Source: Copromyces sp. CBS 386.78 | Taxonomy: Eukaryota > Ascomycota > Sordariomycetes > Sordariales > Sordariaceae | Assembly: GCA_030685235.1 (NCBI GenBank) | Contig: MU839172.1 | Span: forward strand, 117,306-181,305 | Direction: 5' to 3' | Length of the DNA: 64,000 nt | Position numbers and translations under genes: made by a program | The notes under the pieces: model-generated | The model's database searches: none | Told to the model about the DNA's origin: nothing | What the model saw: only the letters and a program-made list of their open reading frames with translations | Shown: positions 47,870-60,413 of the stretch, one piece after another | Layout of the letters: each line of letters starts with the position of its first letter | Position numbering within the stretch: position 1 is the first letter of the stretch

Positions 47870-48638
47870 TTACTTCTTTGCCTGCTCCTGCATAGCCTTT
47901 TGTTTCCCGTCGTAGAGACCGGTATAGTAGCCTTGTGGACGAAACAATATGTTAGCCAGCTATTCCAATTTATCCCCAAGGGAAAAGAAAAGGAGGGAAA
48001 AGAAGTGCTGTCTTCAGATTTAGACACAGCGTACCTGCGTAGTACCATGACATCAAGAGCTTCTTGAGCTCTTCATCTTGCACTGAACCCAACATCAGTT
48101 GGGGTCCGGGGCCAGGCAAGCTCGCTGCTGTAGTGGTGGTAGGTCCAGCAGGAGCAGCTGGTTGCTGGCCGTTCTGAACTGTATCAACGGGCCCAACCTA
48201 TTTCCCTGGTTAGTACCCGACTGTGTTGAAATCAAGCTGATGGAAGAGTCAAAAGAGAGGAATATGTCACTTCAGTTCAACTCACATCCACTTCAACAGC
48301 GGACACCGCGCCGTCCTCCTCCATGTCCTCTCCCTCTTCTACCTCCTCTGTAGCACTAGGCTTGGCATTCTGATCCCTTAAAAAAGTGATAATTTTAGTC
48401 TTAATTCGATGTCCACACTTATTTGGTGGTTGGATCACAAACTTGAAGTCACCAGCGACACCTTCAGGAAGTGCTGCTCCCTCGGCGTGTATACTGTGGT
48501 ATTTCTGTGATGGCCCGTGGTCAGCTCCTGGTCTTGCTAATGGGTGAACTCGACAGATCTTACCTTGTACTCCGCCAACGCCTCGTTCCAGGAGTTTACG
48601 AGGGCAGAGTCGTCCCAGATCTCTTCATGGGATGCCAT
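47870..48638 (-). CDS. smn1: Survival motor neuron (SMN) homologue
   Basis: This is the fungal counterpart of SMN, the core of the complex that loads Sm proteins on spliceosomal snRNAs. Four exons on the minus strand (48638-48564, 48504-48286, 48197-48035, 47931-47870) give 172 residues. The N-terminus EEIWDDSALVNSWNEAL with KKYHSIHA is the Gemin2-binding motif; S. pombe Smn1 has a very similar one. An acidic segment (EEVEEGEDMEEDG) follows. The C-terminus is the oligomerising YG box (LLMSWYYAGYYTGLYDG). There is no Tudor domain, as in S. pombe. I start at 48638 because the context is good (GAAATGG) and the motif begins there; an in-frame ATG at 48731 has a poor context. Exon 2 contains a possible optional 66-nt intron (donor GTTTGT, acceptor TTTTTTAAG) whose removal keeps the frame and deletes 22 residues. 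Confidence 0.87.
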
Positions 48639-49931
48639 TTCTTGAATGAAATGAGGTGAGACCTCGTTGTTTGGACGTTGGTGGTTGCGAGATGTGAAAT
48701 GAGTGCCGTTGCTGCCTGCCTGGCTGCCCATTGAATGGAGGATTGTGGGGATTTTCCTTGGTGGTGGGAAATTGTTAGTGCACCTCGCGCCCCGTTTGCC
48801 AATTCACTATCATCCTACCTATGCTAGCGCCCTATCGCACAGGCAGTGCACTGCTTGTACCTAGCTATCCCCAACTGTTTTGCACTCTGAAGGAATTTTC
48901 GTATCAGCTGCAACAACAAACCGTCAATGTCGTCACGCGGGAATTATGACCCATTATCGAATACAAAGTCTGATCTGGGAGTCAATGGCTCCTGAACGGG
49001 AAGTCTAGAGGTAAGAATATTAGGCCAAATGGCGGAACCCCGGAAGATCTCCGTGCAACAGGGGCAGAGCCGGACACCAGACGGGGCCGAGGGTGGACCA
49101 CGGCGTTTGTTACCCGGCGTTCCTTCCCCGGCGACAAGACAACCTTGATCTTTGGTACCACCGACTGTTCTTTCTCTTTCTAACATCAAAGACGGTGCGA
49201 CCGTCAGGAGCTCAAGCGGTCCCGATATTTGATCTTTACTTCGCCGAGACTCGTTGGCACACCGAGATATCTGCCAGATCAAGATCACACGAGAAGTCCT
49301 GATAGAAAACCCCCAAGCGAACAACACCACAAACAGCCTGGAGAGGTCCTAGGAGGTGCATCTCGGGACAATCGCCAAGGAGGGGAAGCCAACGCCTGGT
49401 CGCGCCTAGAACGCTGCATAGTCACGGAAATACGGAGATCAACGTGCTGATCTAGCAATTCTCCCAAGCCCTCGCGATATCTCTTCGAGTCCGATGACCT
49501 GGTTTGTTGGTTCAGTTGTCAAGTCATGTTCTAGCTGGGCGGGGCGGGTTTACCGGGTACCTGACTGATATGGCGGGATGGCACTGGAGAAGTTCGGAGA
49601 AGAAGCAGCTATAGCGTGGGATGAAAGAGGCCCTTGGAGCCCTATCGGTAGAGCTAGAGTTGCTCTATGAGGGGGAGTGTGGGGTACATGCTATAGCCTA
49701 GTCCCGTCGCTTCCTTCACGTCATGCGGTCCTCCCCGCGATCTCCAACAGGTACAAAGAACTACCATAGAGCTCCTCCTAGAGTTTCCCCATCTTGAGAT
49801 CTTGTCTCTTGAATTTGATATTCCCCTGCTTTGCTTTCTCCTAGTCAAAGCTCCGGGAACTTACAACAAGTCGCGGACGGTCTGTCAGCTTGGTTCTCCG
49901 TCATCCCTCGGCCTCACCGAATAGAGAAGCT
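48639..49931. other. Divergent intergenic region
   Basis: No gene seen. It holds the promoter sides of the SMN gene (left) and the FGGY kinase gene (right). Confidence 0.6.
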
Positions 49932-50230
49932 ATGTCGTAAGTGGAAACAAAACAACTCTCGCTGCCATTCATGCAACGTCACCAGCTAACTCGGGAACAG
50001 GTCTTCACAGGTTCGGGAAATTCTCGCCATCCCTGACCATCTGAGAACGCCAAAACTTACCGCAGAGTGGCATAGAATCATTACATTGGCATTGACGTCG
50101 GAACAGGCTCAGCCCGAGCCTGTATCATCGACTCGACGGGCGTTATCAAGGCACTCGCGACCCAAAACATCAAGCTATGGACCCCTTCGTCGGGCTATGA
50201 AGGCTCGCATTATGTACGTGAGAGAAGGGG

Positions 50231-50284
<54 letters not shown>

Positions 50285-52022
50285 ACCGCAACATCTCCCA
50301 TTCACGTACTAACGCTTCACTCAGGAACAATCAACAACAGACATCTGGAACGCCATCTGCTACTGCGTGAAGCAGGTGTTGGCCGAGTCCAAAGTGGACC
50401 CCAACTCCGTAAAAGGAATCGGATTCGATGCCACCTGCTCGCTGGCCGTTTTCACCCACGACACAAGCGAACCTGTTCCCGTAACCGGCCCGGATTTCAA
50501 GAAAGACGGCAATGACAGGAACGTCATCTTGTGGCTCGATCACCGCCCCTTGGCGGAGGCGGAGAAAATCAACAACACCAACCACAACTTGCTCCGTTAT
50601 GTCGGCGGCAAGATGAGCGTGGAAATGGAGATCCCCAAGGTCCTCTGGCTCAAGAACAACATGCCACCCGAGCTGTTTGCCCGTTGCAAGTTCTTCGATT
50701 TGACAGATGCCTTGACCTACCTGGCGACTGGGAAGGAGACCCGAAGCTTCTGCAGCACTGTTTGTAAGCAGGGGTTTGTGCCCGTGGGCGTCGATGGTAG
50801 TGTGAAGGGGTGGCAAGAGGACTTTTATGAGACGATTGGTCTGGGCGATCTCGTGAAGGACAATTTCGTCAGGATGGGCGGCGTTGACGGGGTAGTGAGT
50901 GCCTGATCCGAGAACTTACTGTGTACGAAATGGCTAACCGTTAAATAGAACGGCTCTTGGATGAGCGCTGGCGAGCTTGTTGGCGGCTTATCCGAAGAGG
51001 CAGCTCAACAGCTGGGCCTACCTGCTGGCATTGCCATCGGAAGCGGTGTTATCGACGCATACGCCGGGTGGATTGGAACAGTTGGAGCCAAGGTCAAGCT
51101 GTCCAAGGACCACCTTGACGACAGTGTGGCGCCAAACGACGTATCACAAGCCTTTACCCGTCTAGCTGCCGTTGCTGGCACATCAACCTGCCATCTCGCC
51201 ATGTCCGAGGGTCCGGTTTTCGTACCCGGAGTTTGGGGCCCGTACCGGGATGTTTTGATCCCGGGCTATTGGATGGCCGAGGGAGGTCAGTCGGCCACAG
51301 GCGAGCTCATGAAGCACATGCTTGAGACGCATGTCGCATATGATGAAACCCTCAAGGAGGCCGAAGCTGCTGGGAAGAACATCTACGATTACCTCAACGA
51401 ACATCTGAGGGAAATGGCCAAAAAGACCAGCGCACCATCCACCTCATACCTAGTCCGTCACTTTTTCTTCTACGGCGACCTCTGGGGAAACCGCTCGCCT
51501 ATTGCCGACCCCAACATGCGTGGCGCCATCATTGGCATGAACAACGACAAGAGCAAGGACGGCATGGCTCTGCTGTACTATTCCACAATGGAGTTCATCG
51601 CCCTCCAGACGAGGCAGATCGTCGACGCCATGAACGCTGCCGGACACACCATCAAGAGCATCTTCATGTCGGGCAGCCAGTGCCAAAACGAGATTCTGAT
51701 GGACCTGATCGCCACGGCGTGCGACATGCCCGTCCTGATTCCCCGTTACGTCAACGCGGCGGTGGTGCACGGAGCGGCCATGCTGGGAGCGAAGGCGGCC
51801 AGCGCGAAGCCAGATGGCACGACCGAGCCTCTGTGGGACATCATGGACCGCATGAGCAAGCCGGGCAAGACCGTCTGGTCGCGCGGTGATGCTGCGGAGA
51901 AGAAGCTGCTGGATGCCAAGTACGAGATCTTCCTTGACCAGGCGAGGACGCAGCAGGAGTATAGGAAGAAGGTTGATGCGGCGCTTAAGGGGTCATCGCT
52001 TGAGGGTCAAGAGGCCAACTAG
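49932..52022 (+). CDS. FGGY-family carbohydrate kinase (ribulose kinase-like)
   Basis: This is a sugar kinase of the FGGY family, most like yeast YDR109C and human FGGY, which phosphorylates D-ribulose. Five exons (49932-49936, 50001-50010, 50076-50213, 50325-50894, 50949-52022) give 598 residues. The N-terminal domain has the ATP-phosphate loop IGIDVGTGSARA, then GIGFDATCSLAV and ILWLDHR, the substrate-side motif of the ribulose kinase branch. The C-terminal domain has GSGVIDAYAGWIG, GTSTCHLAMS and MSGSQCQNEILMDLIATAC. The start is inferred: ATG TC plus a 10-nt exon (GTCTTCACAG) gives MSSSQNHYIGIDVG. A stop codon just before AAT CAT forces a splice acceptor at TAG (50,073-50,075) in phase 0, which the micro-exon satisfies. 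Intron 3 carries a 51-A run. The downstream neighbour is RIP-mutated repeat DNA. Confidence 0.9.
50231..50281 (+). repeat. Poly(A) run of 51 A inside an intron
   Basis: Fifty-one consecutive A lie within the 111-nt intron 3 of the FGGY kinase gene (50,214-50,324), leaving only 17 nt from the donor and 43 nt to the acceptor. The exact length is likely to be unreliable, as homopolymers this long are hard to sequence. Confidence 0.9.
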
Positions 52023-52570
52023 AGGAGTGTAGGGTGATCTGGGATGTGGCCAGGAAACATAGAACTGAATTGGGCGTGGATTTACATTAGAGTTACCTGG
52101 TTGGATAGCAAACCAGTAGATGTCAGTAAGCAATTCGATGTTGCTGATATGGATGACGATGTCCTCGCTGTGGCATGAAATGGTGAAACCGTGAATGATG
52201 TTGAGGGCTGGTACCTGAAGACGGACAGTGTGCCTGGCTCCTTGGGCGTTGCTCCTGGCTGGTGCTGTTGAAGCTGGGATGGAAGCAAAATGCGTGAAAA
52301 TGCAAGTATCTAATACCTTGTTTGACTCACAGATATGTGCAGCGGGAAGTAGAGGTACCTGCACCTTGGCGCCCCATATCAAAGCTTCGCCTTCGCTGTG
52401 AGCGATCCCTGGGATTAAGGTAGCCACAGTACAGTACGTACCATGTGCACCTACTTAGTCAGGGCACTGGCTACTGCCTGACTCAGTAGAGTCAAGGCTA
52501 CGGCAAGCGTAAGCCTAGCCGATCTAGTATCCAGTATCCTATATTTAGTTAGACTAGCCTCCACACAGTA
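52023..52570. other. 3' side of the kinase gene and transition to RIP DNA
   Basis: No gene seen. Ordinary composition continues to about 52,450. CA and TG dinucleotides then fade and the sequence becomes AT-rich by about 52,570. A short inverted pair (TAGCCTCC and GGAGGCTA) sits at about 52,553-52,584, at the boundary. Confidence 0.55.
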
Positions 52571-53925
52571 GATTAGGAGGCTATCTTAATCTATTATACT
52601 ATTTTTACTAGTACCTTTATACTATACCCGTTATATTCTAGTACCTATACATTATCGAATTGATAACTAGGATTATCGATAATATTTATATTAATCGAAC
52701 TACCAAACTTCACTATATCAATTTTTAAATTAGATTCGTAAATTAACTAAATGTAAATCCATTACTACCCTACCCTACTCTAAGCTTAACACTCTATTTA
52801 TAAACGTAGAAGGCCATTCTTCCAAAGATTAACCCGTAGGATTTCGGCTAATTTAGAAACTATAATACCAGATTCTATAAATCTATACCTATCCTAATTA
52901 AATTCTATAAATCTATGTCTATTACTAGTAAATTTAACGCTAATACAAATTTAACGCCCTAATACTAATTAATCCCCGTTAATATACCCGTTAATTACTA
53001 CGCTTTCATCTAATAGGCTACCTTTACGGCACTAAATTTATAAAAAACAATTTCGATAAAGCCCGTCGATATTAACCGGACTTCAATTTTAAAATTCTCG
53101 TTAACAGCCTTCTAAGGGAAGAATTTTACTTAAGTAATTAAGTATCTAAAAAATAATTATTTACGACTTTCCTAGCTTAATAGCGGAACTTACCCAACGC
53201 CCCTAAAATCTAGGCTTATATAGGCTAAATTTTAACGGAAATTACCGTTACCCCGCCCCTATAATCCCCTCTATTAACTACACCCCCAGGTAAACCCTAT
53301 TAATTAAGCTGACTTTTATCGTTAAATTAACTTCTATTAGCGAATTAACTATTAAATCGGCTTTAATCATTAAATCAGCTTCAATTATTAAGCCTATTAG
53401 GATCCTCTACTCTAAAACCTTCCTAACCAATCTCCTACATCCATAAGTTGTTAAGCCTAAACGAACTCGCGAATTTACCGGCTCGATTAACTAATAAAAT
53501 TTAACTTAATATTCTAGAGTAAACTAATAATAAATCTATATTTAGAAATTAAATAGTTTATAACCTTAAATTTAAAGATAGTTAAATTGGACCTAAGGTA
53601 ATTAGGATAGGAAACCGAGTGTAAACTAAGCTTTACTTATTTTAAGACTAGTCTTTCGTAAATTATAATTAAATTTAGAATCCTAATTTTATATTTAATA
53701 ATAACGTTAAACTTAATACTAATATTCTATAAAGATTAAATAATATTAATTAAAGCTTAATATAAAGCGTCCAACTACTCTACAAATTTTAAAACCTTTA
53801 GGCTAAAAACCCTAAATTAAATTCGATTTCAAGGCTAGACTTGGAATTAATAGGACAACTATTAATTTCTACGAATTTACTATTAATTTCCGCAAATTAA
53901 TACCAACTAGTAATAATCCCCGGGA
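52571..53925. repeat. RIP-mutated repeat DNA, left of the gypsy insertion
   Basis: Very AT-rich DNA, poor in CpA/TpG and rich in TpA, with stops in every frame. This is the known signature of RIP in Sordariales, so it is an old repeat. I cannot identify a domain. It ends at the target duplication of the gypsy-type element and presumably continues on its right side at 62,364. Confidence 0.7.
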
Positions 53926-53930
53926 ACTTC
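53926..53930. repeat. Target-site duplication, left copy (ACTTC)
   Basis: ACTTC lies immediately before the 5' LTR. The same five bases follow the 3' LTR at 62,359-62,363. A 5-bp duplication is usual for Ty3/gypsy integrases. Confidence 0.9.
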
Positions 53931-54228
53931 TGTCAGGTCGCTAGGGACCTATTAGTTGGCTAGCCTCGTAGAAGCTTAGGGCGAAATATTGGAAGGTAGC
54001 GAATTATTCCAACTAACGCCGCGTCGTAGCGTCGGGTAACAGTAATGCCGTTCCGGCCTTAACTATTATAAAATTAAAGGAATAACACTATAAATAACTA
54101 TTTCTATTAATTCCGGAATAAAAAAATTAAATTTCAATTTATCTCTTACTTTCCCCCCTAACTTAATTTCCCTACGTACTTACCCTATTTGTAATTACTT
54201 CGACTTATTTACTTCTATTATTCTAATA
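53931..54228 (+). repeat. 5' LTR, 298 bp
   Basis: It starts TGTCAGGTCGCTAGGG and ends TTCTAATA, where the 3' LTR has TCCTAACA. It aligns along its whole length with the LTR at 62,061-62,358. In the stretch I compared all differences are transitions, as RIP would make. The primer-binding site should start at 54,229 but is too altered for me to name the tRNA. Confidence 0.92.
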
Positions 54229-54360
54229 TATTAAAACTTCGACTCTTATAGGAGTTGAACCGATACCGATAAAATATAAATACGTAGTAGTTGTTCCGTC
54301 TCCTAAATTACCCGCTAAAGTTCGTACGTTCGTTCTTATACTTCCTCCGCAATATAAAAT

Positions 54361-55760
54361 TATATTATTATGCCGCTAACCGCTGATACCCTTCTACCTT
54401 CTTCGCCGCTTAAAATTACCCCTTTTTAAAACCCTAATATTATTATCCTAATTATATTCCCCTCTTATCGTTAATTTACTATTGAAGAAGTAAACGATAA
54501 TAATAGCGACGATAATTAATTTTATTCCTTTAAAGAAATTTATAATTATTTCGATTATTTCGAAATCAATACCTTTAAACGTAAATATAAATTTTTCGAA
54601 GTCCGCGCTAATACTATTTAATTCCTATTTTCCTACTTCCCATCGTATATATCGGCTTAAAATTAATATACTTTTATCGACTTATTAAAAAATAATTAAT
54701 ATAGTAATTACTTTCCTATTCCTTTTAATTTCTACTATAAAGATTATTTTTTTTATAATTAAATTCGCCTTTCTATTATATTTCCGCTTCCTATTATCGC
54801 CCCGCCGGTTATTATCCTTAAATCCCTTATATCCTTCCGGCCTATTTAAACCTTTTAATTATCTTCCTTTAATTACCGTCCTAAATATAATATTATTAAA
54901 TTTATAAGCGAGAATTATATTTAATTCTATAATTATATTTATAATATTAATAATTATTATAAAGATTTCCTTAATATTTCTATTAATTACGCTATTAATT
55001 ACGTCGAAGACAATTTTAAGAATATTTAAATTTGCTATATCGCCGGCCTTAAAGAGTAATTAGGTTACAACCCTATCCGTAATGAATTTACGTAGCTAAA
55101 ACTTTAAAATTTTTTAAAGAGGGAATTTAATATTAATACGTAGAATATTGAACGTAGCGCTTTTATTAATTTCGAACGAATATATTAGGGCCCTACAGAA
55201 TCCGTCCGCAATTTTTATAATTAATATTACGCTAAAGAATTTAATTTACTTTATAAATAGTAAAAATATTTACGTATCGTTATTTAGGCCAACCGCCTTC
55301 ATCTTTAATTATAAAAAAGCATTCTAATAGTAACGGGTATCGATACCCTAAATTAGGCGGTAATATACGCAGAGCGGCTAAAAAGTTTCGAAACTAATTC
55401 TAAATTATTCGCGTAACGTTACTAATTTTAAATATTTTTTTCCAATTAATTATCGTCGTCTTCTTTTCCTATTATTATTCCGTCTTTTACTTCTATTCTT
55501 ATTTTTAATTCTATTTTTATTAATTAGCCTATTACCCGTCGTCCCCTTCTTCCTTTTATAATAAACCTTAATATTATTTATAATTACTATAATTAGTAAA
55601 ATTATATTTATAGCCGTTATATTTAAGCGAAGCCGCGTAGTATTTATTATAAATATAATAATATTAATTATATTATATTTACTTATATTAAGAAGGCTTA
55701 TTTTAATTGCGGTTAAATTAAATATATAATATATAATTATTCTTAAGCCTCCGGAGCGCC
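54361..55760 (+). pseudogene. gag relic with decayed CCHC zinc knuckle
   Basis: The region after the 5' leader has scattered gag-like reading pieces interrupted by stops. At 55,699-55,740 the translation reads YFNCG, stop, IKYIIYNYS. The spacing matches a C-x2-C-x4-H-x4-C retroviral-type zinc knuckle in which the first Cys, the His and the last Cys have become Tyr, each by one transition. It is non-functional. Confidence 0.65.
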
Positions 55761-56779
55761 GGCCTAAAGTATAAATACTAAGTTAATTATATTAGTAAGG
55801 ACGGTATTAGCTTAAGAAGGCGTAAGTATATTGTAATTAAATTTAAATACGAAGTTGTTAATAAAGATTTATAAGGATTAGCGGAAAATATATAGGTTAA
55901 TAAATTCTAATACAGAATTAAATTTTATTAAGAAGTATTTATTCTTAATAAACGCTAAAATTAAATTTATAAATTACCGTTTCATTAATTTCTTTTTCTA
56001 ATCCGTCCCCGTATAAAATTCAATTACTTATTTTATTAAATTATATAATTCCTATAATACTTAGCGGAAATATAGGATTATATTTATTATCGTTAATTCC
56101 TTTAACGTTAATATTATTTTCGGCTACTTTTAATTTTACGAATATAAAATCTAAAATCGATTAATTCCGAAGGAAATTCCGTTTTTGTATCGAAGTTAGC
56201 AATTTAAATATAAGCCGGGAATTAACGAAAGAAGTTTATAAAGCTACAACTTACTTTTACGAACTATATTAGGATTTTATTCTAATATTAGATTTAAAGG
56301 AGGTATTACGAGCCTTTTAGAACTTTAATCCCCCACTATTTACTAATATTCCGTTTAAAATGCCTATATTAATTTAAATAGAATTTTCTACCTTATTTAA
56401 CAACCTAGGTCTATCCGATATTTATTTTAATATATTCGCTACTATATCCCCCAATATATTTTTTAAAGTTTTTTATATTACGTTAAATAGAATTTATCCT
56501 CCGTTAGAGCCTTTATTAGAGCTAGTACTTCTGGTACTACTTAAATCGGAAGAGGACGTAGCGTTTACCGCTGCCGAATTAATAATTCTACTTGAATACG
56601 AAGAATTCCAATAAGTATTCGAAGTATTAGCCGCCCTTTTACTATAATATAACTACTTTAAATATTATATTAATTTAGAGGAAGGGACGTTTACGCCCTA
56701 GGGACCGATTTATACGTTTAATATTAAAGAATTAGAAGTATTTTAAGAATAATTAGCGGAGGCGTTATATAAAGGATAA

Positions 56780-57970
56780 ATTCGGCCTTCTATTAATCCG
56801 GTAGGGGTTCTTATTATTTTCGTTCTTAAGAAAAATAGTAAATTAAAATTATATATTAATTACCGAACGTTTAATAAGGTTACGAAGAAGAATTATACGG
56901 CATTACCGTTAATTGGAAAAATTTTAGACTAATTAATATTAATAAAGATCTTTATTAAATTGGATTTAAAAAATGCCTATTATTATATCCGTATTAAGTA
57001 AAGAAATGAAGAGAAGACGGTATTTTGTATAAAATATAGGTATTACGAATTTTTAATTATATTTATAGGGTTAATTAATATTCTGGCGACGTTTTAAATA
57101 TATATTAATAATACTTTAATAGGATTAATTAATATTATTTATATTATTTATTTTAATAATATTATAATTTATAGTAAGAATGAAAAAGATTATTATAAGT
57201 ACGTTAATGAAGTCTTTTAACGATTATACGAATATAACTTTTACATTAATTTAAATAAGTACGAATTTTATATTTAAAAAATATTATTTTTAAACTATAT
57301 TATATTGTCGGAGGGTATTTCAATAGACTTAGAGCGGGTAGAGGCAATTGCGGATTAAAAAGCCCTAATAAACATTTATAATATTTAAAAATTTTTTAAG
57401 TTTACTAATTTTTATTAACGGTTTATAACGTTATATTCTAAAGTAATAATATTATTAATAGAATTATTAAAGGGAAATAAACGATAGTTATTCGAATTAT
57501 TAAATAAGGCGAAAACGGCGTTCGAAGAATTAAAACGGCTATTTTAAGAAGCGCCTATATTAAAGTATTTCGATTTATTATTACTTATCTAAATAGAAAT
57601 AAATATATTAAATTTTATAATTAGGGTAATATTAATATAATTATATAATATTCAATAGTATTTTATTATATTCTTTTCGAAGAAAAAATTGCCGGAAGAA
57701 ATTTAGTATAGCGTTAAAAATAGGGAATTATTAATTATTATTAGGGCGTTAAAAGCGTAGAAATAATATTTATTATATATAGACGAACTATTTTTAATAA
57801 TTATAAATTATTTAAATTTTTAATATTTCTAGAATAAAAATAAGGTTAATACGAAATAGAATCGTTAAGTATTAGAATTAGCAATATATAATTTTAATAT
57901 TGAATATTAAGTAGGGAAATTAAATCCGGCGGACGGGTTATCGAAGAAATTATAATTATATAAAGTAATA
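56780..57970 (+). pseudogene. Reverse transcriptase and RNase H relic
   Basis: In one frame the translation shows KLDLKNAYYYIRIK, then FIGLINILATF and YFNNIIIYS (about 57,148-57,174). These are decayed versions of the fingers/palm motifs and of the YxDD catalytic box of Ty3/gypsy reverse transcriptase, both aspartates having become asparagine. RNase H pieces follow (FFSKKKLPEE, NRELLIIIRALKA, GKLNPADGLSKK), the last being the usual end of the gypsy RNase H region. Many stops are present, so it is dead. Confidence 0.85.
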
Positions 57971-58489
57971 AATATATTAGAGGACGGCTATCCGTTATTA
58001 AAAGTATTCGAAGAAGGAAAAACGAAGGGTAGGGCAATAAAAGAAGGTTTTATATTAGGAAGAAACGTTAGAAGAATATTATTAATTAGGAGGGAAATAT
58101 AGAAGGTAATAATAAAGTAGAAGGAATAGAACGAAAATAATAGAAAAAACGAATTAATATAAGGATTAAAGTAAGAGGATAATATTCGGGAATAAAAAAG
58201 AAGGAAGCATAGAAAATATATTAATAAAAGCGAACTTAAGGAAATACTAAAGAAGAGGGTAAAATTTATAAACGAGGACGCTACTACGAAGAGAGGGAGG
58301 ACAAATAATATTATTATCGGGTAAATAAGTATATATATTATTATTATAAGGGTAAAAAGAGAGGAAGAGTTATTACCGCCGTTAAATTAATAAATAGTAG
58401 AAGTATAGAAGGAGGATTCGTTCGTTTTAGAGGAAACGTAGAAGGAATTAGGGAAGGGGTATAGAATAGAGAATTAGAAAATAGGAGAA

Positions 58490-59640
58490 GATAGAATCTT
58501 ACGTTATAATTATTAGGTTTATATTTTAGAACGTTTACGTATAGAATTTTTATACGCCTATTACGATAATACTATTGCCAGCTACCTAGGATAATAGAAA
58601 AATTTTAAGAGGATTAATTAATTTTATTATTAGCTGACTATCGCCGTCGATATCGAAACGTACGTACGCTAATACTTAATTTACTAAAAAGTAAAGCTAC
58701 GAAATTACCGATTTTATAAATTTTTAATATTTTTACCCGTTTTTATTGTCCTTTAGTAGGATATTTCTTGCGATTTTATTATTAGATTATTATTATCGTA
58801 CGACCTTATATTAAATTAAATTTGCAACGCCGTCCTAATTATTGTAGACCGGTTTATTAAGTTCGCCTTTTATATTCCGATATAGAAGATTATTAATACT
58901 AGGTAATTTATTTATTTTTTTTAGTAGTACGTTTTTCAATAATTTGGTTTACTCGATTCTATTATTTCCGATTGGGGTAGTCTCTTTACAAACCTTTTCT
59001 AGAAGACTTATTACAAATTTTTAAAGATCCGACGCCGCTTTAATATTACGTAATATCTTTAAATAGATGGCTAGATTGAAGGTTAGAATTAAAATTTCGA
59101 ATTTTATTTTTATATTTTTTATAATTTAGAATAAAGTAATTAAGCAGAAAAATTAGCGTTAGCGTAATAAATATATAATAACTATTTCTATATTATTATT
59201 AAGAAATCTCTATTCGAATTATTATTCGGGTATTATTTACGAAGGCTAGCTAATTTAAAGAGAGGCCGAAGAAACGTATTATTTAACGTTACTACTAATT
59301 ATATTAAAGAATTTATTCGGGGTTGCATTAACGTTATTAAAGCGTTAAAAGCAGTTAATAAAAAGTATACGAAATAGTATAATAAATTATATATAATTAA
59401 AGAATTCGAGGTAGGAAATTAGGTTCTTTTTAATATTAAAAATATTAAGTAGAGGCGTTTAAATCGGAAATTATTAAATAAATTCTTAGGGCTTTTTTAT
59501 ATTACCGAGGTAATTAGTAATAAGAAGATAGTATATTATTTAAACTTCCCTAATTATTATTATATTTATTTAATATTCCCTATTACCCTACTAAAACTAT
59601 ATTACAGCAATTTAATAATAATAATACCCCGGGGCGAAAT
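58490..59640 (+). pseudogene. Integrase relic
   Basis: Pieces of the integrase follow RNase H. An N-terminal stretch corresponds to the HHCC zinc domain with its Cys/His partly turned to Tyr. The catalytic core keeps AVLIIVDRF (first Asp, about 58,840), ISDWGSLFT (second Asp, about 58,967) and DG-IEG (third acid, about 59,062-59,082). C-terminal pieces such as RRLNRKLLNKFLGLFYI resemble the gypsy integrase tail. I see no chromodomain. It is broken by many stops. Confidence 0.8.
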
Positions 59641-59954
59641 AATAAATATTAAGAAAAATAAAGAATAATACGAAATTAAAAAAAATTATAAAATATATCG
59701 GTTTAAGAAAGAATTAATAATTTTAAGTAAAGTAGAAAGGGTATTCGGAAGATAAAAACGAATAGGTATTACGAAAGAATTTAAATTGCCCAGAATTATT
59801 AGTAAAATACGAGGAGCGAAAGTAATAACGGAGGCGTTCGAAAGGAGGCTTAAAAATTAGGGTAATAAGGATTAGTTAGGTAAATAATAAGAATATAGCC
59901 GCCGTTATTATTATTAGAAAAAAATATTTAAATAAAGGATATAAATTATAAAGA

Positions 59955-60125
59955 AATGTAAGCTATAAAAAACGTAAATTATAAAAGTTGTAAACTATTA
60001 AAATGCAAATTGTAAAAGGAGTAAATTATAAGAAACGTAAATTATAAAAAACGTTACCGTAGAAGAAATATAAATTGCAGAAGATATAAGCTATAAAAGA
60101 TATAAATTATAAATAATATAAGCCG
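59955..60125. repeat. Degenerate tandem array, period about 16 bp
   Basis: About eleven units close to GTAAATTATAAAAAAC follow each other with substitutions, within the internal 3' region of the retrotransposon. Unit length appears constant at 16 bp, with one or two more diverged units in the middle. Confidence 0.65.
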
Positions 60126-60413
60126 TAGAATTACGAAATATTAAAGTTATAAGGGAAATAAAAAGAATTAAAGAATTAGGGGGATATATTAGAAAAAGTA
60201 GGGGGCCGGCGAATTAAAGAGGATAGTAGCGTACCGGAGCCCGCTATTTTAAAAACTATAATAACGAAAAGAAATTAGGGAAGGTAATAAATTAGGAAGT
60301 ATAAAGGTACGCCGATAATCCCGTCTTCGACCTTTTTCTATTTAATTATAATTATTCCCCTTTTCTTTCTAAAAAGGGCCTAGATTACCGAAAAGAAGAA
60401 TTAATAGTATAAA

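Noticed and set aside
48639..48731. Upstream start of the SMN homologue at 48731
   Set aside because: Poor start context, and the extra 31 residues have no counterpart in the family.
54241..54320. Second tRNA-like stretch (GGAGTTGAACC) after the 5' LTR
   Set aside because: A T-arm can be drawn but the acceptor strands do not match and a transversion would be needed, so RIP does not explain it. It may only reflect the primer-binding region.
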